DNA of 64,000 nucleotides from Echinostoma caproni (taxonomy: Eukaryota > Platyhelminthes > Trematoda > Plagiorchiida > Echinostomatidae), in NCBI GenBank assembly GCA_900618425.1, contig UZAN01039681.1, forward strand, positions 49,588 through 113,587, given 5' to 3'. The notes under the pieces are model-generated. The model was given only the letters and a program-made list of their open reading frames with translations, had not been told where the DNA came from and ran no database searches. Below, piece after piece: positions 28,501 to 42,400 of this stretch (position 1 is the first letter of the stretch; each line of letters opens with the position of its first letter). The position numbers and the translations under genes were made by a program.

Positions 28501-31500
28501 GAGGAAATGCTTTTTTGTTCAAAATAGAATCAGTACCGCTCATTGGGAGTGAGAAGCCGTGGTGAATCACATGTCGCTCAGAAATGCTGTGTGATTTAGA
28601 GGACGCTAATTATAACGAATATATGTTTGACTGTATGGAAGATGCGCAAAACGAAATCGACATACTAACAAGTACTGTTCCTCCATTCGGTATGTGCTTT
28701 TTAGGTTTAAACTTAAGACTGAGGCGGCAATACTTAGCACCACCTAGTCTCGCTTCGAAACTAAATGGCCAGAAATTAGTTATGGTGAATTGGTTTTACT
28801 ACTCAGGTAGTTGCATCACCAACGACGGGAGTGCTGCAAAGGCGATATCCCCCAGTATTCCCAAGGATCGAGAAGCGTTAGCAGGACTGAAACACTTTGA
28901 GCGTAGACGTGAAGATTCACCGAAGTTAAAAAGTCGTGTATGTTGTGCTACTGTTCCTTCAGTTGTGCTTTATGGTGGTGTGGCCTTGAATTTGCGACTC
29001 AAAGATATTCATGGGCCATAAGTTTTGGTTATTGGTGTTTACGTAATTTAGCTGACGTCGGATGGAGCAAAAGGGTTAGTTATCTGGAGGTAAGCTGTAG
29101 TGTGTTTGGGAGCCTATCAGAGATAAATTTGTTAACTCATCGACTTTATATTAGCTAATTTCGATGTTTATGACACGTATTCTGTATGCCCAGTTTTCAT
29201 CTACCGCACTGCAGTTTATTCGCTGTAACCGCTCTGGGATAGAGCAAACGACGTGGAGGTCAACGGATGACGCGGAGATGAGGCAGAAAGCAATGCTCAA
29301 TGCAATCAGGTAGAGTACGCATCTCGCACCTTCCAGGTTGAAGTCCAAACTGATGCAAATGGTTGGTTGAAGGCAGTGAAGGATATGATAGTGAAGCGAC
29401 AGCAGTATCATTCTTGATATCAGGGTAGAATACTTGAAATTTAAAGTATGTGTACTATGTTGACCAAAAAGATTACCCCTAGCTGAAAACAGGCGCAATT
29501 ATTGTTCACGTTAAACATCCTTACAATATTTGTATTCATTATGAGTTTAGCAGCGATCAAGGAAGTTTGCCTGACTGAATTTCACTGTATGATGATCAAA
29601 ATGATATAGTGTTTGTACACTTCGGTAATGTGGCGTTCAGAATCGAGAAGTTGTCAATATAAGTTTAGTGACCCATGCAATTAGGCTGGTATTCAACAGC
29701 TATGACTTAGAGCATGCGACAACCAAATAATGTTGATCCGTTAACACATATCGCACTGGTAACTGCTATTATGAACCTGGAGAATCGTTTTCACCATGGC
29801 AGCATAATATAAGCGATGTGGAATAATCTCCATAAGGATAATGTCAAATCAACGGGAAGGTTGAGCACCATTTACTTAGTTTTAGTATCAGCTCCACCTC
29901 GGGAAGTTCTGTCCAAGACCTGTTGGAAAGGACTTCAGTTTGTACAGCCATTAACGACGCACTTTCGTACGCCGGTTTTAGTTTCGGTCTTTTGGCTGTC
30001 TCTTTTGATGACGCAGTAGGAGAAGGCAAGCACCTAAGTGCATTTTGAAAATAAATTCCTGCACAGTTTATTGGGAAACGTGACTGCAATGGCTGGTTTG
30101 CATAAAAATTGAGATACTGCTTAAATCCGTTTTCTTACACTATCCACTTTGGAGAAAAATAGTTTAAGAACCTCAGACTTAAAAAAGTCAAATAATTTTA
30201 AAAACTACAATAAAAATTGATCAACAAAGAAAACAATTATTTGTGTGAAACATTATTTATAAGGAGCGGTATGGCTTTTGGTACAGAGCAGTACCACCCC
30301 CGTAACTGGGGTTGACAAATTATCGACCAGATTTTTCACATAAACTTGAAACGTTTGTCCATCTACAAGTTGCAAGTATTCCTTGCAGTTAAACCTGGAT
30401 TCACTGTCTTATGGATTTTCATATATTTTGTCCAGGACAATTGCATTCGTTTTCGTGGATGACGACTCATCAGCTGTTACAAAGCACTCTCTGTTACTTC
30501 AAATGAATCAACTCATTCTACCTATCAAACCAAATAGCTTTCACACAGTGACTGAGCACTGCTACTTCATTCGACCGAGACACGTCATCCCTGCAATCTT
30601 CAGTCTCTAATCCCTCAATCTATCATTTGTAAATTGAATAATTCCTCCCCCACTGGGCTTTACACAAATGACGCTGATGCACGGTTTACTAGACCAGCCT
30701 ATTTCAGGGTCAGTCCATCGTTCTAGGAATCTTTACCAACCGGTATGCGATGAGACTACCATCGTTTAATACTTCCTTCAATATAGTTGTAAACCGGAAA
30801 AAATGCATTCTCGTTCTACGCATGAAGAAGTTACAAAACCGAGCATTGGCGGGAAAATGGTAACATGCATCGTTTTATGCAGCCGGAAGCTGAGATATTG
30901 GGTCGGCTAACTCGTCCGCTTTTCAAACGGTGAATGTTTCGACCTTGCATAAGCCGATAACGTGACACACTCTGGCATTCATTCAAATACGAAATGACTC
31001 GGATACCGACTGTCTGTTTCGTTCCGTATATAAATGGATGTCATGTGACATTCATGAGCACAGTTCACTAATTTGAATAAAAGGTCACCTGAGCACCATT
31101 CACACAAATCAGGTCAACTGACTGACTGCACGTTGCACCAATTTCGAGAGTACAAGTCAAATCAATCTAGATTGCACACAATGTTCGTCCACGGTGGTGC
31201 GAATTTTCAACGAATTGCTATGACGCTTTTACACAACCAGAACCCTCATACAGTCTCGTAGACGGTTAGCTGAATTTGTTTCTCAGATTGAATGGTGCTT
31301 CTGGTTGTCTGATGAACGGTTTGCACTTTTCCTCTGTGAAATTTGTTTTAACTTGGTCACAATAGTCACAACATCGGAAAAGCAGTTCTGTGCATTAAAT
31401 AGAAGCTTTGGAATAGCCATCCCCGGATTCATTTGAACTAATGAAAATAAAACGAGCTTTGATTTTGCCCCTGAAACTGTTTAGGACCATTTAGTTTAAA

Positions 31501-34500
31501 CTTATACTGCGCAGTCCGGGTGCACTTAGTGCATAAAGGATTAGATGGGTTGGATTCTGGTGATAAAATCCTTTGGCAAACTGAATGTTGTGGATAAACA
31601 AGGTCAAAGATCATACCGATGAGGTGAGGGACTGTCGAGAGTAATGGGTCCATTCCCAGTACAGCAAATTCAAGGGAAAGGCCACTTTTGTCTTAACTGA
31701 ATGTTTGTTATTTCACCTATCACAAAACGTCAAGTTTTGACAGTTTTCTAGTATTAGTAACTGTACTTTATGCTGCTTGTTTTACCAAGTATTTGACAGT
31801 TCCCAGGTGTATTCCCATAGATGTTGAACAAGGCTAGATATATGTAATTTGTTTCATTTTTATATCTGGCTTTCGTTCAGTGATCGCTGAGACATGAAAC
31901 GCAAGGAATCGAACACTTGTAAAATCAATGTTGGAGAAAATAATTAGGTTCGCTAAGCGCGATAGTGACAGGGTGCAAACAATGAGTTCCTAGAAGAAAA
32001 TGGTAGTTGTTTCTTTTGTCTAATGTTTCCTGCAGGCTATGCTCTACACTTACCGGTAGGGACATCCGTTTGGTAGAAAACTGTCTCTGCTTGCTCTGGA
32101 CGTTCTGTTTGATGTGGCAGTGCCGAATTCGCTCACATTATCTTGCATGGCAGCACCGATGGCCTCACCACAGTAACCCTCGAGTAGATGTACAACCGTG
32201 TCGGCGGCCTCCTGAGTGTGAAAATTGAACGTCATTATTTCAAGCGGAGCGTTCGGATCGCTAGATTGTTCAATCGCCAGTCGAACCTGGTAACGAACAC
32301 CATCCGGGCCTACTGTTTTCGAGACCATGACTCGCTTGATACTGGCAAAATAGGCTACAGTTCGAGGCTGTAAGTTGCAAATGATGAGGGAAACGTGCAG
32401 AAGAGTAAGAAAATGCTTATCACGTTGTGCGTTAACTCAGTTTAATGTAGTCCTTTGTTTGGAAAGCTGATTACTCAGATCCCTTTGCATTCTACCAAAT
32501 AGTTGCTCTCAGCACCAAAACCATCTGGTCATCCAATGTTCAAGCTATTGTTTGTTGCTTATGAATTTTTGCTCAGCCGGCAGCCACCGGTGCCAAGATA
32601 AATTATCGACTCTTCAAAGCAGGCAAGCGCTTAGAATGCCAGTAACAGGGTGAAAAGATGTGGGTGTTTTAATGTAATGGTAACCTTAAAATTTTGTGAA
32701 TGATTTTGTTTTTCGGTCTATCCTAGCTCAACAGAACCCGATCCCGAAAAAGATATGTACGAGTATGTTCTAGCCTAAAGATGCCGAAATTCTGGGTGTG
32801 GGAGAAAGTAGGAGCAACATAAAGAATAGGTCATTGTGTGATAAATAAGTGTGGCTTCTTGGGCATCTTGTCGAACAATATCAAACGATAGTTATAACCG
32901 GAGCAATCAATTCAGTAAGGAGAGCTTGTATGCAGAGGATTGAACACACATCAAGCAAAACCGTAAGCGCTGGCGTGGATATTTAACGTCCTATTACCAG
33001 TAACCTTGAAACATTAACAAAAAACAATTCAGCAATACAGAAGACATTTTAAAGCAAAATGGATCTCTAGTTCAAAACTGACTGACTTTCCAATTCTAAC
33101 TGGACATTTACATTGATTCTCATTCTAGTACAGAACATTAGCTACTCAAGTTGTTTCAAGTTGGAAAAGCAATCACTAATAGCCAATGGAAACATGAAAT
33201 GTGAAAGCAGTAGGAGCTATCTGTAACTCTTTTTGGGTTCTGGTACGACGATAGACAATCCAAAATGCGATGGCTCACCAACGACAATCATAGCTATATA
33301 TACTACAATGAGTAGTAAATACAAGATTTGACGAAATTTCCCTGAAAACACAGGACCGGCTCCGTTGTTCTTGCTATTCATCAGACATGCGTATTTATGT
33401 GTCGATTCCGGTATGTATCTGAGTAGATACAGTGAATTTTCCGGGAATAAATTGTATCACAGTATACTGTTGCGTTTCTTGATAGTGATTACGTGCAAAA
33501 TCAGAGACTTGATACAGCTGACTCTATATAGGGATTATGAAGTCAACAAGACAGACTAATTTGGAAACCGAGAGCGCGAAAGGTAGAACATACACTCGAA
33601 GAACTCAGAGCGGTTGGGATCGGAACCAGAGTGAATTGAGAAACGTTTTACTCTCCTTACTCATTTCTCTCTCTCAACACAACAACGGAAGATGATAGAT
33701 CAGCCACACGCTTTGCTCCGTTCGTTTGGGAACACATCCAAAACATGTTGTCGTGTTTCTGCTTTGCCAAGTTCTTTTTATGGTTTGCTTAGGTATGGTG
33801 CTGTTTTATTCACCCTTCCAGGGACTTGAGGCTCAACACAGTTTGGCCGAAGAAATAATCACTAAGTTTCGGTGCTGGACTCAGTCTGTCCCAATGTAAT
33901 TAACAGCCCCGGGAATCCCACGTGATCCAGAAAACTGTTGAAATATGCAGTGAAATATAACTTTTCCCTTTAAGATCAAGGGCTGAGGAAACTGCGAATT
34001 CATCAGCATTTTTTCTCTCATGTTGAATAAATCTGTATACATTAAATCTACTTTCGATTGCGCAACCCTTCTTCATTTGTCAACGATTTCTTCCATATCT
34101 TGTTAGATTCCTATCAGTTGATGAACTTGGACACACACAAGGTTAAACAGTTTTCAACAAGTAAACCACCTTTGTTCAAAGTCATCACGCAGGTTGGTAC
34201 CGTTTATATCGAGTTTTATTAATTTTTGCAAGTAATAGTAATGGTAATAGTAACAACACCGGGAAAATTGAAAAGCGAATTCAACTGATTTACCTCAGTT
34301 TTTAATTTTCTATTCGTAATTGTAATAAAACAAAAAAGAGTACGTTTTGGTCCCATTAGGCCGGCCGATTGCCGGATCGAACCACATCGGCCTCGGTACG
34401 CAGTGGAAAGTTGATGTTTCTCAATGAATAGTGGCAATCAAAATTGACAGAACATTAAAGACCGCAACTTTTGTTCATTAGTGAAGAAAAATGATGCTCT

Positions 34501-36416
34501 GGGAGTTTTATTCCGGTTTATTCTGATCAACACAATAAAATATGTTTTGGGAACAATGGGGAACATAATTTCACTTCAGAATTTTGATGTGTGTTGTTGT
34601 GCACAAGATGAACATAATTCGTCAATTTTTAGCGGAAGCGCTGTCACGTGTCGTTCTTTCATTTGCCCTATGCAATACACCCATCTACGAACTCTCAATT
34701 CTATGTTTTCCATCCTGATTGATTTTTTGCGTAACATATATTACGTACGTACATATTTTACGTAACATATATATATATTGGATGTCCAGGAAAGATGCCC
34801 CGGAGGTACACAACCGGCTTCATGGTTGATTTTGCTCGCCTGTTACGTGTATCGGGTGACTTTTAGTCAGGTTATTCATTTGCTTGTACCCGGAACGTGC
34901 GTTGTCTTCACAAATAACGTTGAATGTAAGTGTTCTATCTGGTCCATTATTTTTAATTCCTTATAATTGTGATTAATGTTCTGAGCCGTACAGCTTTGTC
35001 ATTTGCCTGCCACAAATACTTAGATTGCTCGACATCATTTCACTTGTTCTCATTTGCGTACCCTCAGACCAAATAAAATCAAAATGTAAGTTTCACTGAC
35101 TTCAGATTTGAAACATTTACTTCAGAAAGTTCGGTAGAGCAAATCGTTTTCAAAGAAAATAAATCTAGCGTCAACTCTCCGTAGAACAGTGATATATTGT
35201 GTTGGCGTCATTAGATGTCAATTGAAGGGATATAACACGTAAAGTTTCATCAGTGTCCATCGGTATGCTCGTTTTATATTGAAACAACACCTAGTGTTGT
35301 CCCCCTTCTCACCACGTTCAACAAACCAAACTGGAATCAGTACTGCTCGCACAATCCGCATACAATTGACTGCCCCAACTAACTTTCAGAAGGAAAATCT
35401 TTCGATTTTGTTATGTACATCACACACTTGTCAACTAAGACTGAAAACATAAAAATGTAAAATTGTTAAAACACTTTTTCGCCCATTTTCCTAGCTTGGC
35501 AGTGTGTTGGTAAATGCCACATTACCAGCCGAATTGACGCCTTCAGTGCTTGAGGAATGATATTGTTCTGCTTCAATCCGTTCACTTACATATTTTCCTG
35601 TTCAGTGAGGTTTTCCCCTTCTCCTCGTGATTTTTCAACCTGGTTTACCGTTTAATTCGAACATGTACATGTGTTCTGCAGTCTGAATCGCGAGTATCAC
35701 ATTTCTGTTCTCGAGTCATGACGTCACCTCTGCTGTTGCATTATTTGACCTTTGAGTAGTTGTGGCGTGTACACGTGATCCAGTTAGCTTTGTCTGTTTA
35801 GTCAGGCAATGGAGACTTTCCAAGCCTCGAGTGTGTTTTCACTGAGCTTAATCAGCTATTCTCACTGTTCTGAAATCAAATATACGCACTTCTTGAGCAT
35901 CATGGAATGAAAAAGGTGAAACTGGTTCATAGCTCCTAAGTACCAATTTGTGGTCATGGATTCTTGTGGATAGCTTCCTCCCGCTTTATCCGATGTGATC
36001 AAAATTGTCACATTTCCTCCCTCATTTGGTAGCCTCCCATTGGTCTCATCATGAAAATTGAANCAATAGATGGGAGGTACCATGAATAAACCTCAGATAT
36101 GCATAAAATCGTGTGTGATACTTTCGCTGGTACATATGGGAATTTCAGTCTACCGGTAGGAACGAAAAGAATTCTTCAGTTTGGTGTTGATAAACCAAAA
36201 TCTTGTCTTTAAACAGCAAACCAAGGAAAACAGTTTCAGGTGTCATTTTCTAGTTGGCTGAATTAACCGATCGGAAGGTGCTGTACTCAAAGGAAGCAAG
36301 TTGAGCTTTTTCGAATAGTTTTCCCTTGTGAGTTCTCCACTCACGCCACAGTTTGGAACACATTCCAAACTCACCTGATAGCTAACTCGCCTATCACTGT
36401 AAATCCTGAAACCGTG

Positions 36417-36454
<38 letters not shown>

Positions 36455-39400
36455 AACAAGGCTATTGTGACAAAAATACACTTCCTGGTTTCAAGTTTAT
36501 AAGTGAACTGACAAAAGATTACCTGATACGCATGCCTAACGAGTGGCAAGAACCGCGAACCGGTCGTGTGCTTCCAGAAAAATTTTGTCTACTCATTCAT
36601 ATACTACTTATCATGAAATATATACATGGTTGACTGGAAGAAGTGAGGATTGTGCGTGGAGGTGGAGTCTGAAGGATGGTCAATTCAAATCAATACCCAT
36701 TATCCCACAGAGTGATTAGATAAAGTAGGTGTCTCTCATCTTCCGGGATGGAGTTAAAAAAAACTCCGAAACCGCATGGATGGAGACACTGAGGATCATG
36801 GCTGGGAACCGACAGCAATGGCGATCATGCTGTCACTTCTCATCAGTCCGGGATGCTTGAAATATTATGTATGCACAGTTGGACTGTGTACTCTGTGTGT
36901 TGACCATAGAGGTTCGCTTTCTTTTCCCGTCCCTAAAATTAAGTCCAATCCTTATCCTCCTTGAACATTCTCACTTACCTCGTTTGTATTATGAGTCTGG
37001 CAGCAATTAGTAAAGTTCGCTGTATTATGCTGAACAATGAAGATGATGATGATCCCACACCACTACTCACAAGTAACTGAGTTAAATGTGAATTATATTT
37101 ACTGCCATGCTGTCCGTAATACTTACTCAAATACATGAAAGCTGAATGTCATCTCTTGGACATCAAATAGTTTGTTCTTCATGACAATGTACATCACGTT
37201 CCACCCAAACGCAAGACAGTTCGAAATAATGAATAACACAGTGTTTTACTGGATAAAGAATAGAACAGCATATCTGTTTTCCCGTATTGGGACTCCTCAG
37301 CGAAACATACTGATTTATAAATGTAACCGGACTCAAATAGTACACCTTTGATTTGAAATCCAAACCTCTCGGATTCACTTTTAAACTTAAATACTCTGAG
37401 AATACGAAAAATGATTTGTTGTCTCATTTCTCGGTTTTGACCATGCGATCTCAGGGGGTTGGTTCATTTTTTGTGAAACTATGCTTCACACGCTAATCAT
37501 GCACAAAAATCGACAGATTCAACCAAGAAGACAACGGCTTTCCAGTGTCATTGGTACATTATCAAACCGTTATATGAAAATACAGATGGTTGGAACTACA
37601 CAAGGCAATGCAACTGGGACAAATCTGATCTGATGAATGCATGTTCTCATAGGTTAGGCCGACAGTGATATTCAAAAACAGAACTGGTGTTAAATGCAAG
37701 TTTGTATGTGAGGTAAACATGTTACGACTGGCAAAACCTCTGCCGATTGAATCAACTTGATGCTATTCATAGCATAAGTTAAATGTGGCGATCAATTTGT
37801 AAAGTTAAAAGTATAACGAATTATTTAAAACCTGGTCATTGGATAGTTTTCTCTTGAACCAAAGCACTACATAAAACAAGTACATTCTTTTCGTGCATTA
37901 ACACTATGAATATTACACTGGTGTATTTGTGGCTCACTGAAGTGGGGTATTTTTTTATATATACAGCCTTCATGCTAATGCCTTACTGTAAGAATGCTGC
38001 GTACAATTTTACAAATAGCCAATGTATTAAAAGTTTAAATGCACTTTTCCTGCCCGATAAATGAATATCCGAGTTTTATCTATACTAACCGAGTATTTTT
38101 CACATTCAAGTCGTCTCATTCTACTACGCATTTTATGAATAGTGCTATACAGTTCAAAGAGTTATTCAATAATGGATGTGACACCTTTAATACTGTTTGT
38201 TAAAATTCGACTATGTTTTCAAAACTTTGCTCCAAAGTACATCATGAGGAACTCGTTTCATTGTAAAGGATCTTCACGTCGCAAATGTAAAATGACCAAA
38301 ATTGCCAAATGCAATTTATGCCCATAAGAATTAAGCTGTCACCCATTCTAACGCTTTACCTTGCGTTTTCTGAGTACTATGGTCTCGTCCCAAACCCCGT
38401 TTATATATCTTTGGTTCAATTTGTACAAAAATGTTTTGGGATTCACAATGGTCTGACAATACATGATTGCGCGTCAAAATAAAATTTTATCACACTTTTG
38501 TTCCAATCCAGTTTTCAAGTTATTCTGTACAAGCGTAGCAACATACTGGAGTTTGGAATAATAATTCTGATCTATCCGTATTAGTTATCTTCCCGAAGCG
38601 CATAAGAAAGTGTAAAACTGAGAACGGCAGTTTAGCTCTTTTTGATTGCAGTGATATTAAACGAAGATGAGCATTTCACTTGACGTGGAACCAGTAAATT
38701 TGTTCAGTATTGGTTCATGATATAAAACCTGTGTACCGACCGAATGAGTGTGTAATGCGAACAAAACAGCTATTCACATTATTCAAGGCTTTCCCACTCT
38801 TCTTCCAAAGGAGACTGTAGTCACAATTGACGAAGAAAATGATTGACTCGGTAACCAAAACTATTCAAGAGAAACTAACCAAACGAATGCAGCGAGAATA
38901 AGCCAAAACTACCTGAAGACATACAAAGGGAGTTCTATGAATAAACCAGTTCAGCTTTGCTGGGATTTAGTTAAACAAATACGCTTTAATTCGAGAGAGA
39001 GAGAGAGAGAGTGAGTGAAGGAGTGGCATTTACCGCCGTCAATTGAGTTGATTGGATCAACACAATGGGAGAAATGGCTGAAATAACGAAGGGTTGTCAA
39101 CACTTTGACAAACAGTGATCGGAATGTCAATTTGGACTGAGAATGATTAGAAAATGACAGTGTGGGACTGACAAAGATAATTTGTTCAGTTATCTCAATA
39201 AACGTCTAGATTACCCACTTGCCACCTTGTTGCATCATGATCAACTGTTTGAGAGCACACGATGATCAGCGACCCGTTAATTTAAACTAACCACGACAGA
39301 TTTCACCGGAAGCAAGTTAGGACGGGAATATAGCATAATTGTGGAAACCAAAAACAGCTCGTGAAAAAATTGAGAAACATAATCCCGCATTGCTGCAACT

Positions 39401-42400
39401 ATCATCTTATCTTGATAGGACAACACTTTGAGTTGATGGTCATGTGATGTATACTAATTAAATAAGAACAACAACGAAATATGTCCTGACCTTGAACGGA
39501 TAAACGCAACTCTGTTAACCACTTCACGATAAAGAATTGGTTCTATACGAAGTTCAAGTGCTTGTAAAGTGTTTCCGTGCAAAGACGAGGTGCAGTGGTT
39601 CGAGGCCGCTAACGGTGAAAATGATACACACGGCACGGTAAAACAGAGCCAGGGGAGTGCATGTAATGTGTGTGTGCCTGTCTGTGTGTGATGCCGTGTA
39701 GTAAGCTGCCCAGTTTTTCGCACCTCTAGCCACGATCGTGCTGCACACTCTAAACATGATACCTGTATGTAAATTAACTTGTTCTCGGTATGATGATCCA
39801 TGATCAATAAATATCCTTTATGCAATCACAACAAGAACCGAACTGATATTGCATTCCACCACTAGACCCTGGAATAAAAGAAACATTAGTGCTAGATCAC
39901 AAACCCTCCAGTAGTTTAATCAGGTTGCATAGTATGCGGTAACCCTCCACTGAGGGCGATAACTTGAAGGATGAAAGCCGAAAGTAACAATAAGACTCAT
40001 ACATACATTACATATATCTCTCATTCTACATTGAGCAACAGTTGGCTAGAATTGTGATTACCATCTCAACAACTGAGAGCGTAGTAAAATGTAATGAAGT
40101 ACATGAAAGTTCAGTTGAATGTAATCGGAAACTCAACACTATCCAGAGTTGCGTTGGTCCTTCGTTCAACATGAGTTGCTAGTGTGTGGGTATGTTTTGT
40201 ATGCGCTTGTATTGACAATCTTGTTGTTGACATAACTGCACTAGGTCCTTGGGCTACTCGGTCCATATTTTACATGACCTGTACCCAATCAAGCCTTTCA
40301 TAAGCCAATTATCAATCTTCGATGACTTTATTTCAAACCAATGTGTGCCTACAGGCTGTCGTTGTCAATTTTCTATCATGAAAACCATTGGAGAAGAAGA
40401 CGATGACGTAGATTAGTGCCTTCGAAAGATACTTTGCTAGTTTTATCCACACCTTGGAGAATTGGGAACCAGTTTAAGTGATGCTGACTCAATCTTAAAT
40501 AAGTTAAAAATGAAAGAGTAGATGGTGGGAAACACTAACACTTGACTGTTTCATCGGACGACACGAAAACATAAATAAAACACGGCATTGGGTATAAATC
40601 ATGAAGAATTTCTGCTTTATAGAAAAAAAATCGGTTAAAGATGTTATAAAAATAGGGAAGTGAATAAATTCTGTTTCCTTCATTTATCCAAACTAGCCGT
40701 GTTTTACTAGATTGTTGTTTCACTGTCGGTGATGCACTTGTCAACTTACCTCGTTCGCATTCTCGATCAAGATAGACACCTGAAAGCGAGGACCTATGAC
40801 CAGTTCCACGGGGAATCCATGCCCGGCCTGTATTGACAGAGAGAAAAGAAATCGGAGAAAGACGGACAGGTTAATTTGGGTCAGTTTGAACAACAAAAAC
40901 AGTACTGGAAGCAGACGGTTGATTCTGAAAAAGACATATTGTAACAATAACAGGAAAAGGTCAATGTCAATCATGAGCCCTTGTGCAACGCGAAACCAAC
41001 GAGACCCAATATACAAAAATGCGAGCCGGGCAATCTCTGCTGTTTGTGTGGTCTAATCGGACTGTCAATCAGTCTGGTAATCCAGGAAATGTGCCTGCAA
41101 TCAGATTGCATCATGTTGACAAACATCTGACAAGCATCCACCGGATTGTCCCTGGGTCCGTTCCGAAGAAACAAATAAGCGAAACGCTGCCATTCAAGCT
41201 GTCGCCCAAAACCCTACGCATGATTGATTGAAAACATTTGTCAAGCAACCGCGTGGAATGCGATTGGGTGAAGGACAATACCAATTAGGAAGTGCATCAA
41301 AGAACAGTTTCTGAGAACGAATGATGTTTTGTCATAACACAAAAACGTAGATGAAAAGCAATACACCGGACAACTAATTGGTACTACCGTAGTTGAGACT
41401 GTGATGGTACCCTCAAGGCTGAAGTGAACTGTATGATCTATCACTATCCAAAAATAATAATACCGGTATTTGGATGATCAATACAGAGATGGTTATGATT
41501 CGCAGTTGTTTGGGTTTTAGCATTAAAATTGGCCTGTTATTACACGAGATTAGACGTTGGGTTAAAGAAATGTGATACAGAACAAGCAATTTTATTTTCA
41601 AAAGGAGCAGTGGGAGTAGAAGAGAGTTAACACATGTTAGACAAACGGTAAGCTAATGGTTGAGAAATACATGTTACATTCTGATCATTGGATGCATAAA
41701 ATGTAAGGCAATGACAGATTGGATGGGTATTTGGAGTGGAGAAATTTTAGGTTCAGGTGTAATGTGTGGAAAAAGAAACATATTTAGGAGTATTCCCTTC
41801 AGGAGAGGAGGGTTTTATGATTAAAGAACAAAATATGGGGTAAAAGTGCCATGTGAAAATAAGACCAAGGTACCGACACCGAAAAACTAAACGTTGTTTC
41901 CTAATTCTGGCCGTCATGGAGTGAGAAGAGAGAAATAACATTTGAACAGATAGGGTACTTTCGTCTACATTACTTGAGACTTCCGAGTAACCTTCGGTAG
42001 GTTGTCCAGCAGGCAGTCAGGCCAGACATGCACGAAACCCTAGGATATGCAAAGTCATAAAACATTGGTTTAATACAACTGCTCACGTGTACGAAACGAA
42101 TGTCAGAAATGCACCGATTGCAGGCAGTACCGGCAGACTCTAACCAACTCATACTTCTTCCAGTACTGATAAATCGAGTTAATCCCATTCATTTTGAGAA
42201 AACTGTTGCAATATGCGAATTCGATGGCTAAATAAAGTGAGCGTCTTAGGAATGAAGCCAGATCAGTGATCCTTATTTGGAGAATAATAAACTGGTTGTT
42301 ACCGGGTCTCAAAGGATGGTGAGTTGGGAGATAAAGAACCGATTGTTAGCGAAGAGGTCTTAACTTTACCCTAGGGCTAATAAAGTCATGCTAAAAATAC

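Larger units (their letters stand above)
20222..32053 (-). other. FAK intron 7 (11.8 kb)
   Basis: Contains a SINE-B copy (23640), two LINE C-terminal fragments (24655, 28584), a retroelement tail (27467) and a CA microsatellite (22774). I see nothing recognisable in about 20230-22770, 25000-27460, 27900-28180 and 29640-32050, apart from open frames noted under rejected items. Confidence 0.75.
32368..40749 (-). other. FAK intron 6 (8.4 kb)
   Basis: Contains a retroelement tail (35490), a SINE-A 3' fragment (36630), a LINE 3' end (36775), a TA microsatellite (36421) and a GA microsatellite (38993). The stretches 32370-35480, 37070-38990 and 39015-40749 show nothing I can assign. Confidence 0.85.

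Noticed and set aside
28184..28570. 128-codon minus-strand open frame without stops
   Set aside because: No recognisable motif, and its phase is not needed between FAK exons 7 and 8. It could be coding, but nothing supports it.
29829..30050. Plus-strand frame of about 68 codons without an ATG (EHHLLSFSISSTSG... GFSFGLLAVSF)
   Set aside because: Clean but short, with no homology I recognise and no clear splice sites. Not enough to call an exon.
40741..41056. Overlapping frames of 86-91 codons on both strands
   Set aside because: Only the 26 codons of FAK exon 6 (40750-40827, minus) are supported. The rest of the minus frame is intron and the plus frame is a shadow.
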